DNA of 49,610 bases from a virus, in the IMG/VR virus record IMGVR_UViG_3300021960_000115, positions 1-49,610 of that record; one strand, written 5' to 3'. Every line of letters starts with the position of its first letter. Position 1 is the stretch's first letter. The translations under genes and the position numbers were made by a program. Under the pieces are notes generated by a model. It did not search any database, was not told the origin of the DNA, and saw only the letters and a list, made by a program, of their open reading frames with translations. This document shows, one piece after another, positions 25,667 through 33,730 of the stretch.

Positions 25667-26802
25667 GATACTGTTCCTGTTCCAGCAGTAAAGACGGTGA
25701 CTTTATCTGCGCCTACTGTTGTGGTTGTTGCAGTCAGGCCCACTCCGATGTTGATGGTTCTATCTGATGTGTAACGAAGTATCACAACACCTGATCCACC
25801 ATTTCCTCCAGCGTTAGCGCTAACACCGCCTGCGCCGCCACCACCGCCGCCAAGATTCGCTGGGGCAGAACTTCCTGTCGAATTCTGTGCTCCGTTCGCA
25901 CCGCCGCCGTTTCCGCCCGCTCCACCAGCCGCATTCTCACATCCACCACCGCCGCCACCAGCACGAAAGACAGAAGCACCTGTGATTGATGATGGCAGCC
26001 CGACTCCGCCTGCGGGTGAAGTATTAGTGCTCGCCCCGACGCCACCAGCACCGCCGCCCCCGCCGCCTCCGTAGGGGGCGCCCGATCCGCCACCTCCTCC
26101 ATTATAGCCTTGGCTAGTGGTAGCAGTACCGCCAATTCTTTGCCAGCCGCCTCCTCCGCCAGAACCACCATCTGCTCCATCGGTGGCGTTTGAGGCACCG
26201 CCGCCACCACCGCCAACTGCCGTAGTATCGACAAAAACGGAATCACTTCCACTAGGAGCAACTGTTCTCTGACCTGCTGTTGCTCCGGCTCCTCCGGCTC
26301 CTACAGAAACAGTATAATTGTCTCCAAACCTTAGCGTTGAAACGGTCTCGGTTGCACTATTTCCACCAGAAGATTCTAAAGCGTAAGAGTTCCTGTAACC
26401 CCCTGCGCCGCCTCCTCCCCCAGAGCCAGTAGCGTGGGCAGTAGCCCCACCTCCTCCACCACCAGCAAGTACAAGAAATGCAACATCAAATGTTGGTGCG
26501 TTTCTAAAGTTTACCCAATCACCTAAAGATGATGAATACCACTCGGGTTCACCGGTAGTCTCATTAAATCTCATCTGACCGGCAGTAGGAGAAGAGGGGC
26601 GTTCGGCAGTAGTACCAGAAGGCAACTGCACACCTTCACCAGACGTATCACCAATGTTCACCCATGCAGATCCGGCCCACACATACACTTTGCCGGTATC
26701 TGTTTCGTAGATGACTTGTCCGGTGAACGGGTTATCTGGGCGGTCTGTTGAAAGACATACCCCTGTTTTGAGAGAACCTGAAGAAGTAGAAGAAACAGCC
26801 AT
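25657..26802 (-). CDS. glycine-rich tail adhesin with GQVIYETDT module
   Basis: 381 aa, the longest glycine-rich copy. Residues 1-55: GVCLSTDRPDNPFTGQVIYE and TDTGKVYVWAGSAWVN; 55-100: a second module (TTAERPSSPTAGQMRFNETT); from 105 VAFLVLAGGGGGGATAHATG and about 240 residues of Gly-rich text; end GGSGVVILRYTSDRTINIGV. The end resembles 17212-18072 (ILRYxS, V-G-x-GLT-x-T). Overlaps the next gene by 10 bases. Confidence 0.75.
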   Translation of the reverse strand: MAVSSTSSGSLKTGVCLSTDRPDNPFTGQVIYETDTGKVYVWAGSAWVNIGDTSGEGVQLPSGTTAERPSSPTAGQMRFNETTGEPEWYSSSLGDWVNFRNAPTFDVAFLVLAGGGGGGATAHATGSGGGGGAGGYRNSYALESSGGNSATETVSTLRFGDNYTVSVGAGGAGATAGQRTVAPSGSDSVFVDTTAVGGGGGGASNATDGADGGSGGGGGWQRIGGTATTSQGYNGGGGGSGAPYGGGGGGGAGGVGASTNTSPAGGVGLPSSITGASVFRAGGGGGGCENAAGGAGGNGGGANGAQNSTGSSAPANLGGGGGGAGGVSANAGGNGGSGVVILRYTSDRTINIGVGLTATTTTVGADKVTVFTAGTGTVSWA

Positions 26803-27692
26803 CAGTTTTTGAACCTCACTAAGACAATGCCAGAACCGCCGGGACCAGCGGTACCAGTTGAATCTCTGGAGCCGCCGCCACCGCCAGTATTAGCGTCACC
26901 GTAACCGTCAGTTCCCGATGCGTTGCCATCACCGCCGCCACCGATTCCTCCGCTACTGCCTGCGCCGCCGTCGCTAGAACCGCCGCCACCACCGGCGTAA
27001 TAGGTCGTCGTGGCAGATTCTCCACGCCACGCCGAAACGTCCGCTCCTGCGCCGCCATTACCGCCGACACCGCTACCGGAACCATTAGAACCTGCCGCAC
27101 CTGCCCCGCCGCCGCCACCGCCACCGGCTGGTGAACCGCCAGCACTTCCGCCGTCGTTGCCGGTGATCCCATCACCCGGCATCGGCGCAAAGAGTGAGTA
27201 GCCGCCGCCACCGCCCGAACCGTGGCCGCCGCCACGCTCTTGGAACCGGCTCCGACCGGTGCTACCGGTAGCGGCCACGATGCCGCCAACGGCACTTGCC
27301 GTCCCGTGAGTCCGTAGGGCACCGCCCGCACCAATCGTGATGGTTTGGTTCGTGTCGAAATACACCTTATCGACATACATGAGGCCGCCAGCGCCGCCGC
27401 CGCCGCAGTAGATCGAATCGCTCACACCGCCTGCGCCGCCGCCGACCATCAGCAGGTCAAATATGCCAGCGTCCGTCACGGTGAGCGTCCCCGATGAGTT
27501 GAACGTGAGCATTGTGTAGGACTCGCCGCCAACGGTGATCGTGGCGGACGAATCGCCTCCCGTGGCAGTACCATAACGAACATCAGCAACACGGTTACTG
27601 ATGTACCACGTTGTACCGTTCCAAGTGTATTCAATATCACCTGCGGTATAGGTATCGTTTACTGAGGGGGCGTCAGGGAAAGATAAAGGCAT
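26802..27692 (-). CDS. glycine-rich tail adhesin with MPLSFP module
   Basis: 296 aa. MPLSFPDAPSVNDTYTAGDI and EYTWNGTTWYI are the fifth copy of the MAI-x-FP module. A link (YTMLTFNSSGTLTVTDAGIF) leads to DLLMVGGGAGGVSDSIYCGG and further Gly tracts, ending GPGGSGIVLVRFKN. Strongly parallel to 20580-21485. Overlaps both neighbours by one base. Likely alternative receptor-binding tip. Confidence 0.75.
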   Translation of the reverse strand: MPLSFPDAPSVNDTYTAGDIEYTWNGTTWYISNRVADVRYGTATGGDSSATITVGGESYTMLTFNSSGTLTVTDAGIFDLLMVGGGAGGVSDSIYCGGGGAGGLMYVDKVYFDTNQTITIGAGGALRTHGTASAVGGIVAATGSTGRSRFQERGGGHGSGGGGGYSLFAPMPGDGITGNDGGSAGGSPAGGGGGGGAGAAGSNGSGSGVGGNGGAGADVSAWRGESATTTYYAGGGGGSSDGGAGSSGGIGGGGDGNASGTDGYGDANTGGGGGSRDSTGTAGPGGSGIVLVRFKN

Positions 27693-27973
27693 TAGTTACT
27701 CACCACCTGCCAATTCACCGACGCCTCATCCCAAACATACGACTCACCGTCATCAGGCATCGCCACCGGCGGCTCCCACACATAGTTGTTCAACACCCAC
27801 GACGCATACGGCTGAGGCGGAATAAAGCCGGTGCCGTCCCATTCCCAACCGATACCCGCAGGCATCGCATCGGTGTATTCGACTTCGTTCGGGCCGACAG
27901 TCCAATCATCGGAAACAACGATGACGTTCTGAACAATGTTGCCGTCTAGTACGGCTACGGTGCGTTCGGTCAT
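27692..27973 (-). CDS. MAHYAF-family tail-cluster protein (MTERT copy)
   Basis: 93 aa from the ATG at 27973 (ATGA overlap with the previous stop). The frame is open further upstream, but that region codes for the adhesin in another frame. MTERTVAVLDGNIVQNVIVV, then GIGWEWDGTGFIPPQPYASW and VLNNYVWEPPVAMPDDGESY. The C-terminal half matches 19909-20292 (PYASWVLN, MPDDG-x-x-Y-x-W). Inferred fibre-assembly role. Confidence 0.72.
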   Translation of the reverse strand: MTERTVAVLDGNIVQNVIVVSDDWTVGPNEVEYTDAMPAGIGWEWDGTGFIPPQPYASWVLNNYVWEPPVAMPDDGESYVWDEASVNWQVVSN

Positions 27974-28872
27974 CACGACTCCTGATATTCGATCCAGACG
28001 TAACCCGAACCGCCATCGGCCCCAGTATCGCCGCCGCTCCCAGTACCGCCCGCTCCGACCGTTACGGTGATCGAAGCGGCGGGTGTTACGTCGGCTCCTG
28101 CGACGATGTACGCGCCATCCTCGGCTTGACCGTTTTCGCTCGAACCGATCTTGCCTGCCCAGCCGTGTGCGCCGTGGCCGCTGTTGGCTTGTCCTGCTAC
28201 CGCTCCACCTCCGACGATGTTCGAGCCTCCGCCGCTCACATAGATGCCATTGCCGCCGGTGGCGGTAACGGTGCCAGAGGCGAACGCGACAGAGGACGAG
28301 CCGCCCTGACCTAGCGTGCCACCATTGATTCTGACGTTCCCACCGCCGCCACGGATATGGGCGACCGCATACGTCACACCCGCAGGCACCGTCCACGAAC
28401 CCGAACTAGTAAATGCTGCAACTTTTGTCATCTTGCTGATACCTTTCCAAGACGATCCATCGTAAAACTGAATAGCGTTTGTGTCTTGTAGGTAGACCAA
28501 ATCTGCTTCTGTTGGAGAAGTTATTGCCGCGTCTCTGGCCGTTGAGTCAGCGTAAGAAGCCAGAGTTATAGAAGAACCAGACGGCGGAGCACCAAACTCA
28601 ACCCACTGTTGAGACGACCCATCATCATAATAAACATAAGCACGACCATCATCAGAGTCATACCAAATATCCCCGGCAGCAGGACTAGAAGGGGCCGCAG
28701 AAGAAATAACAGCACCCTTATTGCTTTCCCACGCAGAACCAGACCAGAAACGAATGTTATTCGTATCAGTCTCGTAAATAACCTGACCAGAATACGGATT
28801 AGCAGGGCGAGTTGAACTAGTGCATACCCCGGGCCTAATACCTAGACGCCCCAAAGCAGCATCAAGAGCCAT
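27973..28872 (-). CDS. mosaic glycine-rich tail adhesin
   Basis: 299 aa from the ATG at 28872, which overlaps the previous stop. Modules: RPGVCTSSTRPANPYSGQVI (10-45); SSAAPSSPAAGDIWYDSDDG (55-95); ITSPTEADLVYLQDTNAIQF (115-145), shared with 21793; then a glycine-rich tip (AVAHIRGGGGNVRINGGTLG and on) ending GSGYVWIEYQES. It combines parts from three other fibres in the array. Less pure Gly than other copies. Confidence 0.73.
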   Translation of the reverse strand: MALDAALGRLGIRPGVCTSSTRPANPYSGQVIYETDTNNIRFWSGSAWESNKGAVISSAAPSSPAAGDIWYDSDDGRAYVYYDDGSSQQWVEFGAPPSGSSITLASYADSTARDAAITSPTEADLVYLQDTNAIQFYDGSSWKGISKMTKVAAFTSSGSWTVPAGVTYAVAHIRGGGGNVRINGGTLGQGGSSSVAFASGTVTATGGNGIYVSGGGSNIVGGGAVAGQANSGHGAHGWAGKIGSSENGQAEDGAYIVAGADVTPAASITVTVGAGGTGSGGDTGADGGSGYVWIEYQES

Positions 28873-29210
28873 CAGACTTCCTTCACCCAACCAACACCAG
28901 TGATATTCACACCGGATCTATCTGAAATAGCCTGCACAGTTTCGGTAGCAGTCATCACCAACGCAGTGTCGAACACCACCGTGTCATTACCTGCGACCGG
29001 CAACTGGTAGAAAATAGCGTTACTTGCCGTCGTTACATCCCCAACAGACACGGTAACCCACGCATCCACACCATTCGTGTTCGTGAAGATGAACTGCTTA
29101 GTTACCCAGACACGGCTAGCGGGGACGGTGCCGACGGTACCGGCAGATGCTGCTGTTGCTATCTCTGAGGGGCCGAAGACCCTAGTCTCTGTGCGATCTC
29201 CTGCTGCCAT
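28872..29210 (-). CDS. small beta-rich structural protein
   Basis: 112 aa. TETRVFGPSEIATAASAGTV, PASRVWVTKQFIFTNTNGVD, AWVTVSVGDVT. Fold-level similarity to 18076-18405. Overlaps both neighbours by one base. Likely minor tail or fibre component; function unknown. Confidence 0.65.
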   Translation of the reverse strand: MAAGDRTETRVFGPSEIATAASAGTVGTVPASRVWVTKQFIFTNTNGVDAWVTVSVGDVTTASNAIFYQLPVAGNDTVVFDTALVMTATETVQAISDRSGVNITGVGWVKEV

Positions 29211-30328
29211 TACGGTCCAATCTCCATCAAAAGAATCGCAGCATCAGTGCTGCTACTAGTAATTGTCGTGCTGCCGCCTGAAATAGCCTGCCACCCACCA
29301 TCATAGTAGATGTACGTCTTTCCTGTAGTGGTCTCATACCACAGATCTGAGACGTTGGGACTAGAGGGGGCGGTGGACGAGGGAGTGATAGTCACTCCAG
29401 CAGAAGCCGCCCCAATCTCTATCCACTGACCACTGCTTCCATCATTGTAATAGACGTACGTCTTACCAGTGTCGGTCTCAAACCACAGGTCACCGTTGGT
29501 AGGTGATGAAGGGGCCGCGTCCGACGTGGACATGGCGATGACGGCGTCACCGATGACTTCGATCCATTGGGACGAGTTTCCGTCGTTGTAGTAAACGAGA
29601 AGTGCGCTGGTAGCGGAGTCATACCATAACGTACCGTTATCAGGAGCCGAGGGGGCGGTATCGGAAACGGTAATGATCGAGGCGCTGCTCGACGCCGCTC
29701 CAACCTCAACCCACTGGCTGGATGTGCCGTCCGTGTAATAGACGTAGGTCTTACCGGTATCGGACTCAAACCACATATCGCCATTACTAGGCGTGGACGG
29801 GGGCGTATCGGCCACCGTCATGGCAACTACGCTGGAACCGCCAACCTCAACCCACTGTGTGGTATTGCCATCGTCGTAGTAAACGAACATGGAGCCGGTG
29901 TCCGACTCGTACCAGAGATCGCCCGACGTGGGGCTACTGGGGGCGGTATCGGAAACGGTAACAGTCGCCCCACCGCCGCCACCACCAGTAACCTGCTGCC
30001 ACGTTGAGTTAGATCTGAAGTAAAAGGCATCGTTAGACGTATCGATGGCTAACGCGCCATCGGCAAGGCTAGTAGTGGGTGCGCCCGCCGTAGTCAGCGT
30101 GATAACGCCAGATGCGGCCTCAAAGACATCGTCGGTCTTGAGAAGGTCAGCGGCGTGACGGTACAGGTTGACATCGCCAGCAGAAGCCCCGCCACCCCAG
30201 ACGACTCGGCCACCCGCCTCAAACTTGATGCGGTCAGCGGCCTCACCATCCACCGATACGGCCAATGCGTCGGACGCTGCCGACGTGATGTTCCGTATAA
30301 CAATTGGGGTAGTGAACTTCTGAGCCAC
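29210..30328 (-). CDS. tail fibre shaft protein with five tandem modules
   Basis: 372 aa, GTG start. Residues 1-115 form a start domain (TTPIVIRNITSAASDALAVS, NLYRHAADLLKTDDV, DTSNDAFYFRSNSTW). Residues about 122-355 are five tandem copies of a 48-residue unit (SDTAPSSPTSGDLWYESDTG, YVYY-D-D-G-x-S-x-Q-WVEVG). Single copies of this unit occur in 18409, 21793 and 27973. The array is probably a bead-like shaft; repeat number can change by recombination. No clear receptor tip. Confidence 0.75.
   Translation of the reverse strand: MAQKFTTPIVIRNITSAASDALAVSVDGEAADRIKFEAGGRVVWGGGASAGDVNLYRHAADLLKTDDVFEAASGVITLTTAGAPTTSLADGALAIDTSNDAFYFRSNSTWQQVTGGGGGGATVTVSDTAPSSPTSGDLWYESDTGSMFVYYDDGNTTQWVEVGGSSVVAMTVADTPPSTPSNGDMWFESDTGKTYVYYTDGTSSQWVEVGAASSSASIITVSDTAPSAPDNGTLWYDSATSALLVYYNDGNSSQWIEVIGDAVIAMSTSDAAPSSPTNGDLWFETDTGKTYVYYNDGSSGQWIEIGAASAGVTITPSSTAPSSPNVSDLWYETTTGKTYIYYDGGWQAISGGSTTITSSSTDAAILLMEIGP
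29275..29965 (-). repeat. five tandem 144-base repeats inside a fibre gene
   Basis: Five diverged in-frame units of about 48 codons, each with D-T-A-P-S-S-P, G-D-x-W-[YF]-E-[ST]-D-T-G and YVYY...QW[VI]E[VI]G at fixed places. The last unit is shorter. Confidence 0.75.
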
Positions 30329-30345
30329 GACTCAGTCCCTTCCGT

Positions 30346-30361
30346 GGGGGCCGCAACCCCC
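30346..30361 (-). other. short GC hairpin between fibre genes
   Basis: GGGGG and CCCCC separated by 6 bases in the 38-base gap between two fibre genes. It lies 18 bases before the GTG start and may influence translation or mark an RNA processing site. Confidence 0.25.
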
Positions 30362-30366
30362 TTATG

Positions 30367-31719
30367 TCAGCCCGTTACGACGATGCGGTAATCGCCAGAG
30401 GTGATGCTGGCACCGTTAATGGTGACAGTAGCAGCACTGGTGGAGGTGCGGACGGAGTCAGCGATCACCGTCGCGCCCGTGGACACCTCAAAGACCTGAA
30501 CGAGGATGTCCTTGGTACCGAAGTTGTGAGTCACCGTAGTGATGCTGGTCGAACCCGAAGAGGCGGCACAGTCCTGAGCGGCAACGCGGGCCAGCGTCGG
30601 AGTGCTCGTCGTCCCAGAGGTGGTATCAGCGAGGTTGTTACGGGCGTCAGCAGCGGTGCTGGCACCGGTACCACCATGGGTAACCGGAAGATCATTGGTA
30701 ACCGCCGCACCCTGCGAGAGGTCAAGAGCGCCCCACGTCGGGGTAGTTCCCGCCCCGTCAGAGATAAGAACCTCATACTGGGTGGCCGACGACTTGACGG
30801 CGACATTGTCAGAACCGTCAATGTAAGTCGTAGATCCATCGACGTTGACATCGATCTGGTTCGACTGAGTGCCCGACTTGGAGAGACCGTCACCAGCAAC
30901 GATCTGCCCAGCGCCAGAGAACTTGGCAAAGGTTAGAGCAGTCGTGTCAAGAGTGATGGTGTCATTGGTGGAGAGCACCCAGCCCGAGTCGCCGTTAGCG
31001 GCACCCTCAGCAACGAAGGTGAAAAGTCCAGCGGTAACCTCGGCGCTGGAGTCGGCGTCAGTCGAACGTGACCATGCGCCGCTGGTGGAGACGACGTAGA
31101 TACCGTTCTCAGAGCCAGTGGACTGGTCCTTGACAAGGACGCGGTCCCCGTCAACAAGCGTCACACCGTCGATGCTGGTCGTGGTGTTGCTCAGCGAGAT
31201 GTCGGAGCCGGTGGTGGCAACTCGCACCGACTGCTTAACGTCAAGACCGGAACGGGCCGCATCGACGTATGCCTTGTTAGCAGCGTCGGTGTCAGCGGTG
31301 GGGGCGACAAGACCAGTGACCTTGTTCGCAGTGATGTCGTTAGCAGCGAAGTCGCCAGAAGCATCACGGAAGACAATCGTGGAACCGGTGTTGCTAGAGG
31401 TAGCGGCATCCAACTTGGTCTTATCAGCCGCCGACATAACGCCGGGATCAGTGGAGGTCGCCGCATTGGGAGTGATGCTGACCGAACCGTTAGACTCGCT
31501 AACGCTAAGAGCAGCAGAGTTGCCCCCCGCCGAAGCAACGGCGTGAACAACCTTGCGCCAGCCCGTTCCGTCGTACCACTTGATGACGTTTTCGGTGGTG
31601 TTGTAGACAACGCGACCAACGAAGTTGCCAGTGGTGGGATCGGAAGCAAGGCTTTCAAAGCGACCATTTACGATCTGATTCTGGACCAGATCAAGATTTG
31701 TAACGAACTTCGTTGCCAT
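30367..31719 (-). CDS. tail fibre/minor structural protein
   Basis: 450 aa. MATKFVTNLDLVQNQIVNGR at the start, then VGRVVYNTTENVIKWYDGTG, ADKTKLDAATSSNTGSTIVF, APTADTDAANKAYVDAARSG, SIDGVTLVDGDRVLVKDQST and LPVTHGGTGASTAADARNNL: a well-known set of fibre-shaft motifs in environmental phages. The last 80 residues are a beta-sandwich (ITTVTHNFGTKDILVQVFEV). First large fibre gene after the capsid region; likely the main long fibre. Confidence 0.8.
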   Translation of the reverse strand: MATKFVTNLDLVQNQIVNGRFESLASDPTTGNFVGRVVYNTTENVIKWYDGTGWRKVVHAVASAGGNSAALSVSESNGSVSITPNAATSTDPGVMSAADKTKLDAATSSNTGSTIVFRDASGDFAANDITANKVTGLVAPTADTDAANKAYVDAARSGLDVKQSVRVATTGSDISLSNTTTSIDGVTLVDGDRVLVKDQSTGSENGIYVVSTSGAWSRSTDADSSAEVTAGLFTFVAEGAANGDSGWVLSTNDTITLDTTALTFAKFSGAGQIVAGDGLSKSGTQSNQIDVNVDGSTTYIDGSDNVAVKSSATQYEVLISDGAGTTPTWGALDLSQGAAVTNDLPVTHGGTGASTAADARNNLADTTSGTTSTPTLARVAAQDCAASSGSTSITTVTHNFGTKDILVQVFEVSTGATVIADSVRTSTSAATVTINGASITSGDYRIVVTG

Positions 31720-31728
31720 AAAAAGTCC

Positions 31729-32178
31729 TTAGGTTAGATAGGCAATGCCCGAGAACGGCTGAGTGAAGTCTACACGAATTGAAGTCTCGCTGAGGTAAGT
31801 TACCTCTCCTATAACCTGTGTTTTTCCGCTGTCCACAACAGTAACAGACGGGTACCCGCCTAAGTTGTGAGTAATGCTCCAAGATGAAGATGGTGACGCT
31901 TGGGTATATATAAGTCGACGGCTTTCTGTGCTGAACGCACCAAAGGGGTCTGCGGGCCAACCAGCGTCAGTCTTTGGCCCGTACAGCGCGTTAGCGTCGT
32001 CAACGTCAACGTAGTAGTCACCTACTGAGCCGACATCGTTAGTGGGGACGCCGCTGCCCTGAATGAAGATTGATCCACGAGGACCTTGCGCCCCGGGGCT
32101 GGTGACCTCTACAACATTCTGCTCTGGGTACGCTTCTACTATGTTGATGGATTCGTAGACCTCAACGTAGTTGCTCAT
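31729..32178 (-). CDS. minor tail protein with short collagen-like segment
   Basis: 149 aa. YVEVYESINIVEAYPEQNVV is followed by a short collagen-type stretch (GAQGPRG) and a Gly/Asp-rich link, then a beta-sandwich (SITHNLGGYPSVTVVDSGKT, QVIGEVTYLSETSIRVDFTQ) that resembles the end of 30367-31719. Overlaps the gene at 32175 by 4 bases. Probably a fibre-associated or head-fibre protein. Confidence 0.65.
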   Translation of the reverse strand: MSNYVEVYESINIVEAYPEQNVVEVTSPGAQGPRGSIFIQGSGVPTNDVGSVGDYYVDVDDANALYGPKTDAGWPADPFGAFSTESRRLIYTQASPSSSWSITHNLGGYPSVTVVDSGKTQVIGEVTYLSETSIRVDFTQPFSGIAYLT

Positions 32179-32531
32179 CTGAACACCTTCGGCCTTACTA
32201 CGAATAACCCCATAAGAACACGTTCTACGATGCCCCCAGATGAGGTCAACTCAAGCGTGTAGGTGTAATGACCTTCGTCAAGATCTGCCGTATCTTCGTC
32301 GGCAATAAGCAGGTCAATAGTGCCAGCCGCATCCCCGAGGGTAATGCGGCCATTGGAAGTAGAGAGGGTCAGCGCTACAGGGGCGGCTGTGGTCCTCTCA
32401 CGGATGACCATCTCGGCGGTGTAGCCGGTGAGGTCAATCAACGATCCAGTGGAGTCCTTCCACTTGACCGTCTGTGAGAACGTGGCTCCCTGATCGGCAG
32501 TAAACCCATAAGTTCCTGCTAATGAAGTCAT
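32175..32531 (-). CDS. Ig-like minor structural protein (BppU-type)
   Basis: 118 aa. TYGFTADQGATFSQTVKWKD, LTGYTAEMVIRERTTAAPVA and GHYTYTLELTSSGGIVERVL resemble the Ig-like N-terminal domain of BppU-type baseplate proteins. It comes right after the capsid hairpin and starts the fibre region. Could decorate head or attach fibres. A related fold may be present at 41319-41711. Confidence 0.6.
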   Translation of the reverse strand: MTSLAGTYGFTADQGATFSQTVKWKDSTGSLIDLTGYTAEMVIRERTTAAPVALTLSTSNGRITLGDAAGTIDLLIADEDTADLDEGHYTYTLELTSSGGIVERVLMGLFVVRPKVFR

Positions 32532-32555
32532 CCTACGTCTCCTCTACGAACTGGA

Positions 32556-32583
32556 AAGGGCGGGGGCGTGTGCCCCCGCCCTT
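32556..32583 (-). terminator. strong hairpin after the major capsid gene
   Basis: A perfect 12-bp, GC-rich stem (32556-32567 with 32572-32583) and a 4-base loop, 28 bases after the capsid stop. On the minus strand only TTT follows, so it may act as a weak terminator or as a 3'-end stabiliser that keeps capsid mRNA high relative to fibre genes. Confidence 0.65.
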
Positions 32584-32610
32584 CTAGCCAGTACTTACTT
32601 GGCGGGGTTA

Positions 32611-33690
32611 TCAGGCGATGGCCCCACCGAGGGTGTTGAGGATGACGCGGGACTCGTGCGTGATCATGCCGAAGCCCCAGATGGCGTACCACGCCAACCC
32701 GTGCTCACGACCGAAGTCGATCACACCACCGTCTCGCAACTCAACCGGGAGCGAGATGGCGTGGCCGAAGGCGTTGTCACCGATCATGATGGCGGCGTAC
32801 GACTCGTCAGCGACATCGCCGTCACCAGCGTCCGGCAGGCCAGCAGCGATGGCGCTGGTGTCCAGACCCTTGGCAACCTGCGTGGTCTCAATGAAGACAA
32901 CGTCGTAGATACGCCCGATCTCACCGAGCATGAAGTTGCCGGGGGCGGCGTACTTCGTGACCTCGATGAACTCCGGCCAGTCACGGAGCGCACGGCTCTG
33001 CGACGGGTGAACGAAGCACACGTAGGTGTCGCCCAGACGCGGGATGTTCTGGCCAGCGAGGACCTCAACGGCATCCTTGACGGTCGCCGGGGACATGTAG
33101 CCCGGAGCCGACGCGGTACCAACGGTGCCCGGGTCGTACGGCGAGATCGCGCCACGAGCCGAAGCCGTGGTGCGTCCGAAGACGGCGTTGGGGGCAACGG
33201 CGGACCCACCACCGAACGGAATAGCGTTCTGGTAGAGGGTGTTGCGGGCCTGCGTGTCCATGGACTGAGCCATGTGACGACCGAGGAGGCGCGAGGCCGA
33301 GGCCATCACGTCATCGAACGAGGCGTTGAGAAGGAGTTCGGTGACGGCGACAGCCTTACCGTGCTCCTTGACGGTGATCTGGATCTGCGAGGCCGAGAGG
33401 GCGACCGGCTCCATACGAACACCCTCAGTCAACTCCGACCCAGTCTGGTCGACGCTGAGGTTGTTGTAACGCATGAAGTTGATCGTCAGACCGGGCTGAA
33501 CGCCCAACTCCGTCTTCTTGACGGCGAACTGCTCAAAGCGAAGCACCGGCATCGCTTGGAACAGGATCTCCTTCGACCAGATCTGCTGAATGGCGGGGGA
33601 GAGAGTAGCGTCCGACGAATAGCCGGTCGTGGTGACCGCCGAAAGGTCGGCACCGGTAATCGCTCCACCCTGAGGTGCGGGAAGGGCCAT
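32611..33690 (-). CDS. major capsid protein (N4-gp56-like, HK97 fold)
   Basis: 359 aa. ATLSPAIQQIWSKEILFQAM, PVLRFEQFAVKKTELGVQPG and LTINFMRYNNLSVD match the N4-gp56-type capsid family, followed by ITVKEHGKAVAVTELLLNAS, the E-loop/P-domain area. C-terminal LNTLGGAIA. The gene follows the scaffold gene by 40 bases, has a very strong SD (GGAGG) and ends with a strong hairpin, as expected for the most abundant protein. No protease or N-terminal delta domain is evident. Confidence 0.9.
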   Translation of the reverse strand: MALPAPQGGAITGADLSAVTTTGYSSDATLSPAIQQIWSKEILFQAMPVLRFEQFAVKKTELGVQPGLTINFMRYNNLSVDQTGSELTEGVRMEPVALSASQIQITVKEHGKAVAVTELLLNASFDDVMASASRLLGRHMAQSMDTQARNTLYQNAIPFGGGSAVAPNAVFGRTTASARGAISPYDPGTVGTASAPGYMSPATVKDAVEVLAGQNIPRLGDTYVCFVHPSQSRALRDWPEFIEVTKYAAPGNFMLGEIGRIYDVVFIETTQVAKGLDTSAIAAGLPDAGDGDVADESYAAIMIGDNAFGHAISLPVELRDGGVIDFGREHGLAWYAIWGFGMITHESRVILNTLGGAIA

Positions 33691-33730
33691 GGTATTTATC
33701 CTCCGTAGGATACGTTGTTACTAATATGGG

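Noticed and set aside
17212-28872. CRISPR-like or minisatellite array in the repetitive GC-rich DNA
   Set aside because: The repeats are irregular glycine codons within clear reading frames; there are no constant repeats with unique spacers.
17212-31719. Diversity-generating retroelement acting on the adhesins
   Set aside because: No reverse transcriptase, template repeat or C-type lectin target is seen in the window.
32599-33708. 369-codon plus-strand open frame over the capsid gene
   Set aside because: It is the antisense of the major capsid gene; biased codons leave the opposite frame open. The Val/Arg/Asp-rich text has no family signal and no ribosome site.
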